From Adlercreutzia faecimuris (GTDB taxonomy: Bacteria > Actinomycetota > Coriobacteriia > Coriobacteriales > Eggerthellaceae): DNA of 64,000 nt. Every line of letters starts with the position of its first letter. The stretch's first letter is position 1. The notes under the pieces are model-generated. The model worked only from the letters and a program-made list of their open reading frames with translations, was not told the origin of the DNA and did no database searches. The stretch is from assembly GCF_022669055.1 (NCBI RefSeq), contig NZ_JAJMLW010000004.1, forward strand, positions 186,001 through 250,000, read 5' to 3'. This document shows positions 7,415 through 16,370 of the stretch, piece by piece. Position numbers and translations under genes: made by a program.

Positions 7415-9370
7415 ATGAGCGAAGAAATCACCGAAGCCATCGTCGAGGACGACCCCATCGAGGTGCGCCGCGCCAAGCGCGCGGCCCTCATCGCCGCGGG
7501 GCAGGATCCCTACGGCCACGCCTTCGACCGCAGCCACACCGTGGCCCAGCTGAACGAGGGCTGGGTGCACCTGGAGGACGGTGCGTCCACGGACGACGAG
7601 GTCACCATCGCGGGCCGCGTCATGGCCAAGCGCGTCCAGGGCAAGATCGCCTTCCTCGAGCTGCGCGAGGCCGGCGTGGACATCCAGCTGTTCTGCCGCG
7701 TCAACGCTCTGGGCGAGGATGCCTTCGCGGCGCTGTGCGACCTGGACGTGGGCGACTGGATCGGCGTCCACGGCACCATGATGCGCACGAAGCGCGGCCA
7801 GCTGTCGGTAGGGGTGGACTCCTTCGAGCTGCTGAGCAAGTCGCTGCGCCCTCTGCCCGAGAAGTTCCACGGCCTGACGGACAAGGAGACGCGCTACCGC
7901 CAGCGCTACGTCGACCTGACGATGAACCCCGAGGTGCGCGCCGTCTTCGAGAAGCGCTTCAAGATCGTGTCGGCCATCCGCCGCTACATGGAGGACCAGG
8001 GCTTCTACGAGGTGGAGACGCCGTTCCTGCACGCCATCATCGGCGGGGCGAACGCCAAGCCCTTCATCACGCACTTCAACGCGCTCGACCGTGACTACTA
8101 CCTGCGCATCGCCACCGAGCTGCCGCTCAAGCGCCTGCTGGTGGGCGGGTTCGACAAGGTGTTCGAGATCGGCCGCCAGTTCCGCAACGAGGGCATGGAC
8201 CCGTACCACAACCCCGAGTTCACCACCATGGAGGCCTACGCCGCCTTCAGCGATCTGGACGGCATGATGGACCTCACCGAGGGCTACATCAAGGCCGCCG
8301 CGCTGGCCGCCTGCGGCACGCTCAAGATCACCTACCAGGGCACCGAGATCGACCTGGACGGCACGTGGCGCCGCGCGTCGATGATCGAGCTGGCCAGCGA
8401 GGGCGCCGGCGAGGACGTGTCGTTCGACCGCACCCGCGAGGACCTGGTGGCCATCCTCGAGAAGCACGGCGGTCACGCGGAGGACGCGTGGGGCAAGGGC
8501 AAGCTCATCGCCGAGATCTTCGAGGCCGTGGCCGAGGCCAAGCTCGTCCAGCCCACCTTCGTCATCGACCACCCGCTGGAGGTGTCGCCGCTGGCGAAGA
8601 AGCACCCCGACAACCCCGAGCTCACCCAACGCTTCGAGCTGTTCATCCTGGGGCATGAGTACGCCAACGCCTTCACCGAGCTCAACGACCCGGTCGACCA
8701 GGCCGAGCGCTTCCGCGCCCAGGTGGAGGCCAAGGACCTGGGCGACGACGAGGCCATGGGCTACGACGCCGACTACATCCGCGCGCTCGAGTACGGCATG
8801 CCGCCGGCCGGCGGCGTGGGCGTGGGCATCGACCGCCTGGTCATGCTCCTGGCCGATGCGCCGTCTATCCGCGACGTGCTGCTGTTCCCCCACATGAAGG
8901 ACGAGGCGCCTGCGGGCGGCCGCGGGGCCGCGCCAGCTGCCGAGGTCGCGCCGGCCGATGCCGTGCCGGCCGAGCCCGTCGACTTCTCGAACGTGGTCAT
9001 CGAGCCCCTGTTCGCCGACGAGGTGGACTTCGACACCTTCAGCAAGTCCGACTTCCGCGCCGTGAAGGTGCTCGCCTGCGAGGCGGTGCCCAAGTCCAAG
9101 AAGCTGCTCCAGTTCACGCTGGACGACGGCACGGGGGAGGAGCGCACTATCCTGTCGGGCATCCACGCCTACTACGAGCCCGAGGAGCTGGTGGGCAAGA
9201 CGCTCATCGCCATCACCAATCTGCCGCCGCGCAAGATGATGGGCGTGGAGTCGCAGGGCATGCTCCTCTCGGCCATCCACGAGGAGCCCGGCGAGGACGG
9301 CGAGCCCGAGGAGCGCCTGAACCTGCTGATGGTAGACCCCCGCATCCCCGCCGGCGCCAAGCTCTACTAG
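7415..9370 (+). CDS. lysS: Lysyl-tRNA synthetase with C-terminal tRNA-binding domain
   Basis: This 651-residue protein is a class II lysyl-tRNA synthetase. An N-terminal OB fold (about residues 60-160) is followed by the catalytic core with motif 2 (FEIGRQFRNEGMDPYHNPEF, near residue 250) and motif 3 (GVGIDRLVMLLADAP, near 470). Usual LysS proteins end near residue 500. This one continues through an alanine-rich linker into about 110 residues of an EMAPII/Trbp111-like tRNA-binding domain (SDFRAVKVLACEAVPKSKK, then NLPPRKMMGVESQGMLLSA), the module normally found at the end of MetRS or PheT. The extra domain probably strengthens tRNA binding. Confidence 0.95.
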   Translation: MSEEITEAIVEDDPIEVRRAKRAALIAAGQDPYGHAFDRSHTVAQLNEGWVHLEDGASTDDEVTIAGRVMAKRVQGKIAFLELREAGVDIQLFCRVNALGEDAFAALCDLDVGDWIGVHGTMMRTKRGQLSVGVDSFELLSKSLRPLPEKFHGLTDKETRYRQRYVDLTMNPEVRAVFEKRFKIVSAIRRYMEDQGFYEVETPFLHAIIGGANAKPFITHFNALDRDYYLRIATELPLKRLLVGGFDKVFEIGRQFRNEGMDPYHNPEFTTMEAYAAFSDLDGMMDLTEGYIKAAALAACGTLKITYQGTEIDLDGTWRRASMIELASEGAGEDVSFDRTREDLVAILEKHGGHAEDAWGKGKLIAEIFEAVAEAKLVQPTFVIDHPLEVSPLAKKHPDNPELTQRFELFILGHEYANAFTELNDPVDQAERFRAQVEAKDLGDDEAMGYDADYIRALEYGMPPAGGVGVGIDRLVMLLADAPSIRDVLLFPHMKDEAPAGGRGAAPAAEVAPADAVPAEPVDFSNVVIEPLFADEVDFDTFSKSDFRAVKVLACEAVPKSKKLLQFTLDDGTGEERTILSGIHAYYEPEELVGKTLIAITNLPPRKMMGVESQGMLLSAIHEEPGEDGEPEERLNLLMVDPRIPAGAKLY

Positions 9371-9431
9371 CCGCCGCCCGGCAAACGCCGCCAGCCTCAG
9401 GGGCTGCCCGGCATTCGCGATCAACCCCAAA

Positions 9432-9463
9432 GGCCCCCGCTTGGCATCTGCCAAGCGGGGGCC
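9432..9463 (+). terminator. Intrinsic terminator after lysS
   Basis: A perfect 14-bp stem (GGCCCCCGCTTGGC and its complement) with the loop ATCT is followed by TTCTT. A shorter degenerate copy, GGCATCTGCC plus GGGGGCC, follows within 40 bases, as if the hairpin had been partly duplicated. Confidence 0.85.
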
Positions 9464-9607
9464 TTCTTGCGCGCGGGTCGGCATCTGCCGGGCGGGGGCC
9501 TCTTGCATATGGGACGTCTTGTCATCTCACGGTTGGGGATGACAACGAGGGCGGCCCTGTCGTCGGGGGCGGCCCTGGGCGAGAATCGGGCCGAGGGGGC
9601 GATGGCC

Positions 9608-10501
9608 ATGGACGTGCGTACCCTGGAGCTCTTCCTGGCGGTATCCGAGAAGCAGAGCATAGCGAAGGCCGCGCAGTGCAGCTACCTGTCGCGGCAGGCG
9701 CTGACCGAAGCCATGAACCGGCTCGAGGAGGAGCTGGGCGTGCGCCTGTTCGCGCGGAGCCACGCGGGCGTGGCCCTGACGCCGGAGGGGCGCTACCTGG
9801 CCGAGCGGCTCTTCGTCCTGAAGCCGCTGTGGCTGAGCCTGCTGGAGGGCCTCAAGGGAAGCGACCCCGAGCCCAAGACCGTCCGCATCGGGCTGCCGCT
9901 GTTCCTGTTCAGCACGCAGACGCTCGGCGGCATCGTGGGCCTGTCATCGGAGTTTCCCCAGTTCGCCATCAGCATCGTGGACTGCTCGTCGGAGACGGCG
10001 CTGAGCCGCCTCGGCGATAACGACCTGGACGTGGCGGTCACGTGGGTCGGCTCGCGCAGTCGGCGCTTCGCGGCCGAGCCCGTCGGCGGCGCCGAGCCGC
10101 GCGCCTTCGCCTGCGTGTCCGCGGCCTCGCCGCTCGCCCGGAAGCGCGGGCTCACCTCGGCGGACTTCGCCGGGCAGAACCTCCTGGCCTTGGAGGCCGA
10201 CACGCTGGCGGGCGCCCGCGAGGCCGAGTACTGCCGCAGCGCAGGGGCGCGCCTGACCATCGTGCCGCGCAGCCACTCCTTCATCGCGGGGATGGTCGCC
10301 GAGGGCGCCGGCGTGTTCCTGCTGCCGAGCACCTCGGCGAGCCAGTTCGCCTCGAGCGCCGTGGCCGCCGTGCCCGTCGTCGACTTCCCCAAGGTGCTGC
10401 ACCAGTCGGTCGTCCGGCTGGCGGGCGCCTCGCCGGAGGTGAGCGCCCTCGCCCGGAGGCTCTGCGAGACGCTCACCCGCCAGGCCGCGCCCTACGCCTG
10501 A
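9608..10501 (+). CDS. LysR-family transcriptional regulator
   Basis: This 297-residue protein has an N-terminal LysR helix-turn-helix (LELFLAVSEKQSIAKAAQ, then LSRQALTEAMNRLEEELGVR) and a periplasmic-binding-like effector domain. ATG 9608 lies ten bases after GAGGG; ATG 9602 is an alternative. It is convergent with the zinc-ribbon, ferredoxin and molybdoenzyme genes to its right and overlaps the zinc-ribbon gene by ten bases at their 3' ends. LysR proteins often act on neighbouring genes, so it may control the molybdoenzyme module, but another LysR gene stands divergent from that module and is the stronger candidate. Confidence 0.9.
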   Translation: MDVRTLELFLAVSEKQSIAKAAQCSYLSRQALTEAMNRLEEELGVRLFARSHAGVALTPEGRYLAERLFVLKPLWLSLLEGLKGSDPEPKTVRIGLPLFLFSTQTLGGIVGLSSEFPQFAISIVDCSSETALSRLGDNDLDVAVTWVGSRSRRFAAEPVGGAEPRAFACVSAASPLARKRGLTSADFAGQNLLALEADTLAGAREAEYCRSAGARLTIVPRSHSFIAGMVAEGAGVFLLPSTSASQFASSAVAAVPVVDFPKVLHQSVVRLAGASPEVSALARRLCETLTRQAAPYA

Positions 10502-10677
10502 TCGCCCGGCGCACCCGGGGCGGCTGGCGCACCCGGGGCGGCTGGCGCACCCGGCGCCGACAGCCCCACCGGCAGCTCCGCGCCGCACGCGGGGCACGTC
10601 TTGTCGAGGAGCGCCACCTTCTCGCCGCACGCGGGGCAGGTCTTGTCCAAGTCCACCGAAGCTGGTCTGAAGCACAT
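10492..10677 (-). CDS. Small zinc-ribbon protein
   Basis: This 61-residue protein contains two CPACG knuckles (KTCPACGEKV and KTCPACGAEL), the four cysteines of one zinc ribbon, followed by a proline/alanine/glycine tail made of repeated APGAP units. The start at ATG 10677 follows AAAGGA. It is encoded downstream of the ferredoxin and molybdoenzyme genes on the same strand. A second small zinc-ribbon protein sits beside the paralogous module at 16371. Function is unknown; the recurrence suggests a role in making or using these molybdoenzymes. Confidence 0.75.
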   Translation of the reverse strand: MCFRPASVDLDKTCPACGEKVALLDKTCPACGAELPVGLSAPGAPAAPGAPAAPGAPGDQA

Positions 10678-10777
10678 GATCGTCGTCCTTTCTCGGGTAG
10701 CGCCGCCCTCCCGCCCGATCATGCCGGGCGGGAGGGCGGCCGGCCGGGGCGCTCGCGCGGCCCCGGCCGGAGGGGTC

Positions 10778-11119
10778 TTACGCGGTAGGGGTGTAGAGCA
10801 CCATGAACTGCTTGTCCATGCGCGCCGCCAGCTCCTCCACCGGGCCGTATTCGATGACCTGGGCCTGGCAGTGGTGCACGCAGGTGGGCCAGCGGCCCTC
10901 CGCCACGCGGTCGGCGCACAGGTCGCACAGCGCCGTCGGCGCGGGCAGGTAGTGCCAGTCCCACTTGCGGGGGCCGATCTGCTGCGGGCCGATCTCCTTC
11001 AGCTGGATGCCCCACAGCCCCGTCTCGAAGCCGTGCTCGACCTTGCAGGCGGTCTCGCAGGTGTGGCACCCCGTGCAGAACTCGTAGTCGATCAGCAGGC
11101 CGTATCTCGTGTTCTCCAT
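10778..11119 (-). CDS. Two-cluster ferredoxin partner of molybdoenzyme (module 1)
   Basis: This 113-residue protein has a first cluster group CTGCHTCETAC and a second made of CDLC and CVHHC, giving ligands for two Fe-S clusters. The start at ATG 11119 has an AGAAGGGACAG ribosome site. It lies 28 bases after the molybdoenzyme stop codon on the same strand, and its paralogue at 18966 follows the second molybdoenzyme in the same way. It resembles the small electron-transfer subunits of soluble molybdopterin enzymes such as transhydroxylases and catechol dehydroxylases. There is no membrane anchor or signal peptide, so it should work in the cytoplasm. Confidence 0.85.
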   Translation of the reverse strand: MENTRYGLLIDYEFCTGCHTCETACKVEHGFETGLWGIQLKEIGPQQIGPRKWDWHYLPAPTALCDLCADRVAEGRWPTCVHHCQAQVIEYGPVEELAARMDKQFMVLYTPTA

Positions 11120-11147
11120 CTTCTGTCCCTTCTCGCTCGGCGTCTGA

Positions 11148-13475
11148 TTAGTAGCCCGGATCGTAGGTGGGGTGGTAGTCGGTGCACTTGGATATGCGGC
11201 ACATCTGCGTGTCGTAGGGTGCGCAGTAGCCAAGCGGGCCGTAGTCCTCCATGGGAACGAGCTGGTTGATGTTGGAATCGAAGACGCCGAAGGGGTTGTC
11301 GCCCGAGATGTCGTCCCGGCGCTCGGGGTACCACCAGCCGTGCTCGGCCATGATGGTGTCCGGGTGCATGGACGGGTTGATGACGCACTTCTCGCGGACG
11401 GAGCCGCGCGGGTTCTCGATGAGTACCCAGTCGCCTTCCTGGATGCCGTACTTGTCGGCGGTCTCCTGGGTCATCTCCACGCGCGGCCAGGGGTGGAACT
11501 CGCGCATCGACTTGAGGTGCCGGTGCTCGCTGTGGAAGAACTCCCAGGACCGGCGCCCGGTGGTCAGGTAGAGTGGGTACTCCTCGAAGGCCTCGGGGTC
11601 GGCCGTCTTGTTCGGCTCGGGCACGTAGTGGGGCAGCGGGTCGCCACCGGCGGCCTCGGCCGTTAGGCTGTAGAACTCGAAGCGGCCGGTGGGGGTGGAG
11701 AACCCGGGCTGGCCATCGGAGCGCAGCAGGCCCTTCTCGTACTTCCGGTACTCGAACGGCTCCCAGATGTACATCTTCTCGCGCAGGTCGTCGAAGGTGA
11801 AGTCCGGCGGGTAGTAGGGCTTGCCCGCCTGGTCGCGGATGTTGTGGAGCACGTCCTCCCAGAACTCGGTCGCGTTGGCCCACGGCGTGCCCTCGGGGTT
11901 GAGCCGGTGCCCGATGTCGAGCACGATGTCCTCGTCGGTGTGGGCGTTGGTGGTGACCACCGGGCTGATGGCGCGGGTGGGGTTGAACATGCTGCGGCAG
12001 CCGGTGCGCTCGATGCTCATGGCGATGGGCAGGAACAGGTCGGCGCAGGCGGCGGCCGTGGGCGTCATGTAGTAGTCGGTGACGACGAAGAAGTCCACGG
12101 TGCGCACGGCGGCGAGCAGGCGCTGCGGGTCGGCGCCCATGTTGGCCAGGAAGTTGGACGACTGCTCGAAGAGGAACTTGATGGGGTAGGGCTCGCCGGT
12201 CTCCAGGGCCTTGAGCAGGCTGTCGGGGTGCGCCTGGGGCTCGAGGCCCATCTGCTCGACGACGAACTCGTCCTGGCCGAGGCGCTCGGTCATGTCGAAC
12301 TCCTCGCCGGCGGTGTTCTTCATGCCCGAGAACATGCGGCGGGCGTCGCCGGAGATGAAGCCGGTGTTCACGACGATGTTGCCGCCGGGCACGTCGATGT
12401 TGCCCGTGAGGGCCCACAGGGCCGCGCAGCCCATGGCGGCGCCGAACCCGTTCTTGAACTGGTCGAACTTCAGGCCCCACTGGACGGAGGCGGGCTTGGC
12501 GGTGGCGTAGCGCCGCGCCGAGGCGACGATGAGGTCGGCGGGGATGCCCGTGATCTCGGCGACGCGCTCGGGCGGGTACTCGGCGGCGCGGGCGGCCAGC
12601 TGGTCGAAGCCGTAGGTCCACTTCTCGACGAAGTCGTGGTCGTAGAGGTCTTCGGCGATGATGACGTTGATCCACCCGAGGGCGAGAGCCCCGTCGGTGC
12701 CGGGCTTGATCTGCAGGTAGTATTCCGCCTGGGCGCCCATCCACGTCAGGCGCGGGTCGATGACGATGAGCTTGGTGCCCATGCGCATGAGGTCGACGAT
12801 CCAGTGGCCGAAGAACCCGTCGGCGTTGGACACGATGGGGTTGCAGCACCAGATGACGCACACCTCGGGGTTGACGTAGTCGGGATGGTCGTAGCCCTCC
12901 TCCACGCACTGGGCGCAGTCGGCTACCATCACGTCGCCGCCCATCCAGAAGCACACGTTCATGCGGGGGACGTAGCAGGAGTTGCCGCTCAGGAACCCGA
13001 AGGTGTAGTTCGGCGACCCCATGACGGTGGTCGCCAGAGCGGCGAACTGCCAGGTGGTGTTGCGCCCCGTGCCGCCGAGGATGCAGAACGACTTCTTGCC
13101 GTACTTGCCGAGGATCTCCTCGGCCTTCTCGACGTAGAGGTCGTAGGCCTCATCCCACGTGATGACCTCCCACGCGTCGTCGTCGCCGCGCTTCGCGGGG
13201 TCGCGCTTCATGGGGTTATAGATGCGGAACGGGTGGTTGACCATCTCCTCCATCGCCAGGCAGCGCATGCACAGGCGGCCGTTGGAGAGCGCGCCCTTGG
13301 GGTCGCCCTCTATCTTGACCAGCTTGTTGTCCTTGACGTAGTGGAGCACGCCGCAGCCGTTATGGCAGCCGGGCGCCGTGTACTGGCAGTTGCGGTAGAC
13401 CGTGTACTCGCCCTCCTGCCAGATCCACTCGTCGCGGTAGAGCTCCTCGTTGATAGGTCGCGGGCATCGTGGCAT
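11148..13475 (-). CDS. Molybdopterin (bis-MGD) oxidoreductase, module 1
   Basis: This 775-residue enzyme of the DMSO-reductase superfamily has no Tat signal, so it is probably cytoplasmic. Its N-terminal cysteines are C37, C41, C69 and C72 (APGCHNGCG, then GRLCMRC). The first cysteine of the classical CxxCxxxC group is an alanine, and a cysteine has been gained in the distal CxRC. Later landmarks are VIDPRLTWMGAQAEYYLQIK and TGNIDVPGGN, and a C-terminal cofactor-binding domain with PLYLTTGRRSWEFFHSEHR. Its ferredoxin partner follows and a LysR gene is divergent. Catechol-type dehydroxylase or transhydroxylase activity is an inference from family context. Confidence 0.88.
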   Translation of the reverse strand: MPRCPRPINEELYRDEWIWQEGEYTVYRNCQYTAPGCHNGCGVLHYVKDNKLVKIEGDPKGALSNGRLCMRCLAMEEMVNHPFRIYNPMKRDPAKRGDDDAWEVITWDEAYDLYVEKAEEILGKYGKKSFCILGGTGRNTTWQFAALATTVMGSPNYTFGFLSGNSCYVPRMNVCFWMGGDVMVADCAQCVEEGYDHPDYVNPEVCVIWCCNPIVSNADGFFGHWIVDLMRMGTKLIVIDPRLTWMGAQAEYYLQIKPGTDGALALGWINVIIAEDLYDHDFVEKWTYGFDQLAARAAEYPPERVAEITGIPADLIVASARRYATAKPASVQWGLKFDQFKNGFGAAMGCAALWALTGNIDVPGGNIVVNTGFISGDARRMFSGMKNTAGEEFDMTERLGQDEFVVEQMGLEPQAHPDSLLKALETGEPYPIKFLFEQSSNFLANMGADPQRLLAAVRTVDFFVVTDYYMTPTAAACADLFLPIAMSIERTGCRSMFNPTRAISPVVTTNAHTDEDIVLDIGHRLNPEGTPWANATEFWEDVLHNIRDQAGKPYYPPDFTFDDLREKMYIWEPFEYRKYEKGLLRSDGQPGFSTPTGRFEFYSLTAEAAGGDPLPHYVPEPNKTADPEAFEEYPLYLTTGRRSWEFFHSEHRHLKSMREFHPWPRVEMTQETADKYGIQEGDWVLIENPRGSVREKCVINPSMHPDTIMAEHGWWYPERRDDISGDNPFGVFDSNINQLVPMEDYGPLGYCAPYDTQMCRISKCTDYHPTYDPGY

Positions 13476-13572
13476 TGCCTCTCCTTTCGCCGGCTCTCCT
13501 CCATCGTGCGGGGCGCCCTCGCCGGGGCCCCTCCTGACGACCAGTGTACGAACGGCCGCCGCGCCGCGAAAT

Positions 13573-13609
13573 CAGGTTCTTCCTGCCACCGCGTCAGGCA
13601 AAAACTGAC
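13573..13609. promoter_or_regulatory. Candidate LysR operator between divergent genes
   Basis: Two short inverted repeats sit in the 180-bp gap between the molybdoenzyme and the divergent LysR gene: CAGG-N5-CCTG at 13573-13585 and GTCAG-N7-CTGAC at 13593-13609. LysR proteins usually bind interrupted dyads of this size in divergent promoters. Binding is inferred. Confidence 0.45.
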
Positions 13610-13643
13610 ACCGGCGAAAAAGTCGCCCCTGACCGGCGGATGC

Positions 13644-13649
13644 TAGAAT
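13644..13649 (+). promoter_or_regulatory. -10 element, possibly leaderless LysR transcript
   Basis: TAGAAT ends six bases before the ATG at 13656. Transcription would begin at or next to the start codon, and no ribosome binding site is visible, so the message may be leaderless. Confidence 0.45.
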
Positions 13650-13655
13650 TGCGCC

Positions 13656-14600
13656 ATGGACATCAAGCAACTGCGATACTTCGTGACCGCCAGCGAGTGC
13701 CTGAACTACGCCCATGCCGCCGCCATCCACTACACGACGCGGCATTCCATCACCCATGCCATCAAGAGCCTCGAGGAGGAGTTCCGCCGCAAGCTGTTCG
13801 TCATCGAGGGGAACCGGCCGCGGCTCACCCCCGAAGGCGAGCTGTTCGCCAAGAAGGCCAAGCGCGTGGTGAGCGAGTTCGACCAGATGATCCGCGACTT
13901 CTCGGTTGCCGCGGACGACTACCGCAACCAGACGCGGGTCAGCATCGACTCGTGCCTCCTGCCGCGCGGGGCGAAGGCCCGCGGCCCCCTTGACGACGAC
14001 ATCGCCTCCCGGGCGTTCATCGAGGAGTCCGACCCCGAGGGCTGCCTGCGCGGCCTCTACGACATGCGATTCGACCTGGCGTTCGCCCGGTGCGACCGCC
14101 TGAGCTTCGAGGGGCTGGGGACGGCGTGCTTCGGGCGTCGCCCGCTTGGCGTGCTGGTGGCCTCCGCGCACCCGCTCGGCGGGCGCGACCGCCTCTCCCT
14201 GGCCGACCTGGGGTCGTGCAGCCTGGTGGTCTCGCGGGGGCACTGCTACCGCCACGCGTCCCTCCTCTCCGCGTGCCGCAGCCGGGGGATCGGCCCGCGG
14301 GTGCTCTCCTGCGTGGACGACCCGTCGCTCACGCTGAGCCTGGTGAGCCGGCGCCGCGCGGCGGCCCTCGTGGCGATGGAGGGCGAGGACGCGGCCTCCT
14401 ACGGCCCCTACCGCGTGATCCCCCTCGGCGAGAGCGGGGAGTACTGCCTCTACGACTGCCTCGTCTACCGCGACGACCAGGCCCAGGCGCGCAGCATCCG
14501 CAGCTTCATCAGGGGATACGTGATGGATGGGCGGCTCGACGCCATCGGGCTGGCCGTCGTTGACCCGCTGATAGCCGAGCTCCGGGGCCGCGCCCGGTAG
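13656..14600 (+). CDS. LysR-family regulator, divergent from module 1
   Basis: This 314-residue protein begins MDIKQLRYFVTASECLNYAH, a typical LysR helix-turn-helix, with TTRHSITHAIKSLEEEFRRK as the recognition region. The effector domain is less conserved, and its residues about 90-110 are shorter than in most relatives. It reads away from the module 1 molybdoenzyme across a 180-bp gap that holds two small inverted repeats, so it is the best candidate for its regulator. No ribosome site precedes the ATG and a -10-like TAGAAT sits just upstream. Confidence 0.9.
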   Translation: MDIKQLRYFVTASECLNYAHAAAIHYTTRHSITHAIKSLEEEFRRKLFVIEGNRPRLTPEGELFAKKAKRVVSEFDQMIRDFSVAADDYRNQTRVSIDSCLLPRGAKARGPLDDDIASRAFIEESDPEGCLRGLYDMRFDLAFARCDRLSFEGLGTACFGRRPLGVLVASAHPLGGRDRLSLADLGSCSLVVSRGHCYRHASLLSACRSRGIGPRVLSCVDDPSLTLSLVSRRRAAALVAMEGEDAASYGPYRVIPLGESGEYCLYDCLVYRDDQAQARSIRSFIRGYVMDGRLDAIGLAVVDPLIAELRGRAR

Positions 14601-14710
14601 GGCCGCCCCGCGCCTCGCTCCCGTCGTCTCCGCGTCTCGCCCTGCGTCTGCGCCCCGCGCCATCCCCGCGCCTCGCGCGCACCGCCCCGCGTTCCGCCCG
14701 CGCGGCGCCC

Positions 14711-14746
14711 TTGGACAACTCCCATGCACGTTTGACAACTCCCACG
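14711..14746. repeat. Direct repeat upstream of symporter gene
   Basis: Two near-identical 16-base units, TTGGACAACTCCCATG and TTTGACAACTCCCACG, start 20 bases apart, roughly two helical turns. They lie 125-160 bases upstream of the symporter start. The spacing suits cooperative binding of a regulator, but the protein is unknown. Confidence 0.5.
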
Positions 14747-14870
14747 TCCTCCCTCTGACCCCCGTCGGGCCCGCGGCCGCAGGGTATATTGCCGCCATCA
14801 GCCACCCGAGCGAAAGGAGGGGCACCGGGTTTTGAGGGGATTGACGGCCCGTTAAGCGAAAGGGATCACC

Positions 14871-16355
14871 ATGGGAAACTCTGAGGAAAAGGTACCGATC
14901 GTCGAGGGCGCCGGGGAGAGGGCGCTTGAGCAGGACGGCGCGGCGGCCGCGCCGGAGGCGAGCCAGGGGAAGGGCGTGGGCTACAGCGTCATGTCCGTCC
15001 GCTACGGCCTGGGCATCATGTTCTCCACCATGATGACGGCCATGATCAGCACGTTCTGGGCGGTGTATTTGACCGGCACGGCCGGGCTGGACACCGTGCT
15101 CATGGCGAGCGTGCTCTCCATAACCGCGCTGGTGGACACCATATCGCTGCCCTTCCTGGGCGCGATCATGCAGAAGCTGCGCCTCTTCGGCGGCAAGTAC
15201 GGCATGTTCCGCCCGTGGTTGGTCATGGGCGCCATCCTGTGCGGCCTGTTCTTCTGGATGCGCTTCACCGACCTGGGGCTCACGGGCATGGGCCAGGCCA
15301 TCTGGTTCGGCGTGACGTGCTTCGGCTACAACCTCTGCTTCAACCTGGCCTACACGGCCTACAACGGCGTGCTGCCCCTGCTGGCGCCCGACCCGGACAA
15401 CCGCATCGCCTACTCCGCGACGCGCAACCTGCTGAACTCGGCCGGCCAGTTCGTCTTCTCGCTCGTGGCGGTGAGCGCCGTGGCCCTGTTCGGCCAGGGC
15501 AACGACGTGATGGGCTACTCGCTGTTCGCCGTGTCCATCGCCGCGCTCTACATCATCGCCTACGCGCAGCTGGCCGCCGCCTGCAAGAAGTCCGACGTCA
15601 TCAACGAGGGCGAGGAGGAGACGAAGGCGGGCGCCGAGAAGAAGACCGACCAGTACAACGCGTCGCTGTGGCAGATGATCCGCTACACCCTGTGCAAGCC
15701 GTTCATCCTGTTCATCTGCGCGGGCATGTGCCGCACGTCCATGTACATGATCGTGGGCGGCCTGTCGGCCTTCTACTACACCTACGTGGCCGGCGACGCT
15801 GCCATGCTGACGGTGTACCTGTCCAGCTCGACGGGCCTCATGATCCTCGGCTCGTTCATCGCGCCGTTCGTCGCCAAGTACACCAAGGGCTCGCGTAACC
15901 TCTACGCCCTGGGCGTGGGCATCTTCACCACCTGCCTCCTGGGCGCGTTCTTCCTGGGCTCCAACCCGGTGGTCCTGACGGCGCTCATGTGCATCGGCTA
16001 CGTCGGCTGGGCCTTCGCGCACTCCTGCGAGATCGCCTACTACAGCTCCGTCGTCGACTACTCGTCTCTGCGCGCGGGCCGCGACCTCAAGCCCTTCATG
16101 ATGATGCTCTTCTCGCTCATCCCCAAGCTGGCCATCACCATCGGCTCCACGGTGCTCGGCTTCGGCCTGGTGGCCATCGGCTTCGACGCCACGGCGGTCA
16201 CGCCCGAGGCGGCCAGCGGGCTGCGCTTCCTGTTCAGCGGGCTGCCGGCGGCCTTCGGCATCGCGTGCGTCGTGCTGACCCTGCTCAACCCCATGAACAA
16301 GAAGCTGTCCGACCAGGTGGCCCGCGACCTTGCGGCCGTCGAGGCGGCCGAGTAG
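14871..16355 (+). CDS. GPH/MFS-type symporter
   Basis: This 494-residue membrane protein has about twelve hydrophobic segments after an N-terminal hydrophilic tail of about 40 residues. The stretch VDTISLPFLGAIMQKLRLFG followed by GKYGMFRPWLVMGA matches the glycoside-pentoside-hexuronide symporter branch of the major facilitator superfamily, where a D-P/GK-R-P-W loop follows helix 2. A charged loop near residue 245 separates the two halves. It lies between a LysR gene and the second molybdoenzyme operon and probably imports the substrate of one of these enzymes, or exports a product. The substrate cannot be told from the sequence. Confidence 0.82.
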   Translation: MGNSEEKVPIVEGAGERALEQDGAAAAPEASQGKGVGYSVMSVRYGLGIMFSTMMTAMISTFWAVYLTGTAGLDTVLMASVLSITALVDTISLPFLGAIMQKLRLFGGKYGMFRPWLVMGAILCGLFFWMRFTDLGLTGMGQAIWFGVTCFGYNLCFNLAYTAYNGVLPLLAPDPDNRIAYSATRNLLNSAGQFVFSLVAVSAVALFGQGNDVMGYSLFAVSIAALYIIAYAQLAAACKKSDVINEGEEETKAGAEKKTDQYNASLWQMIRYTLCKPFILFICAGMCRTSMYMIVGGLSAFYYTYVAGDAAMLTVYLSSSTGLMILGSFIAPFVAKYTKGSRNLYALGVGIFTTCLLGAFFLGSNPVVLTALMCIGYVGWAFAHSCEIAYYSSVVDYSSLRAGRDLKPFMMMLFSLIPKLAITIGSTVLGFGLVAIGFDATAVTPEAASGLRFLFSGLPAAFGIACVVLTLLNPMNKKLSDQVARDLAAVEAAE

Positions 16356-16370
16356 CGGAAGGTCGGCGGG

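Noticed and set aside
10678-10777. Molybdenum cofactor riboswitch near the molybdoenzyme genes
   Set aside because: I looked for a conserved stem set in the gaps before the molybdoenzymes and saw none; only GC-rich inverted sequence is present at 10718-10765, which may be a weak terminator.
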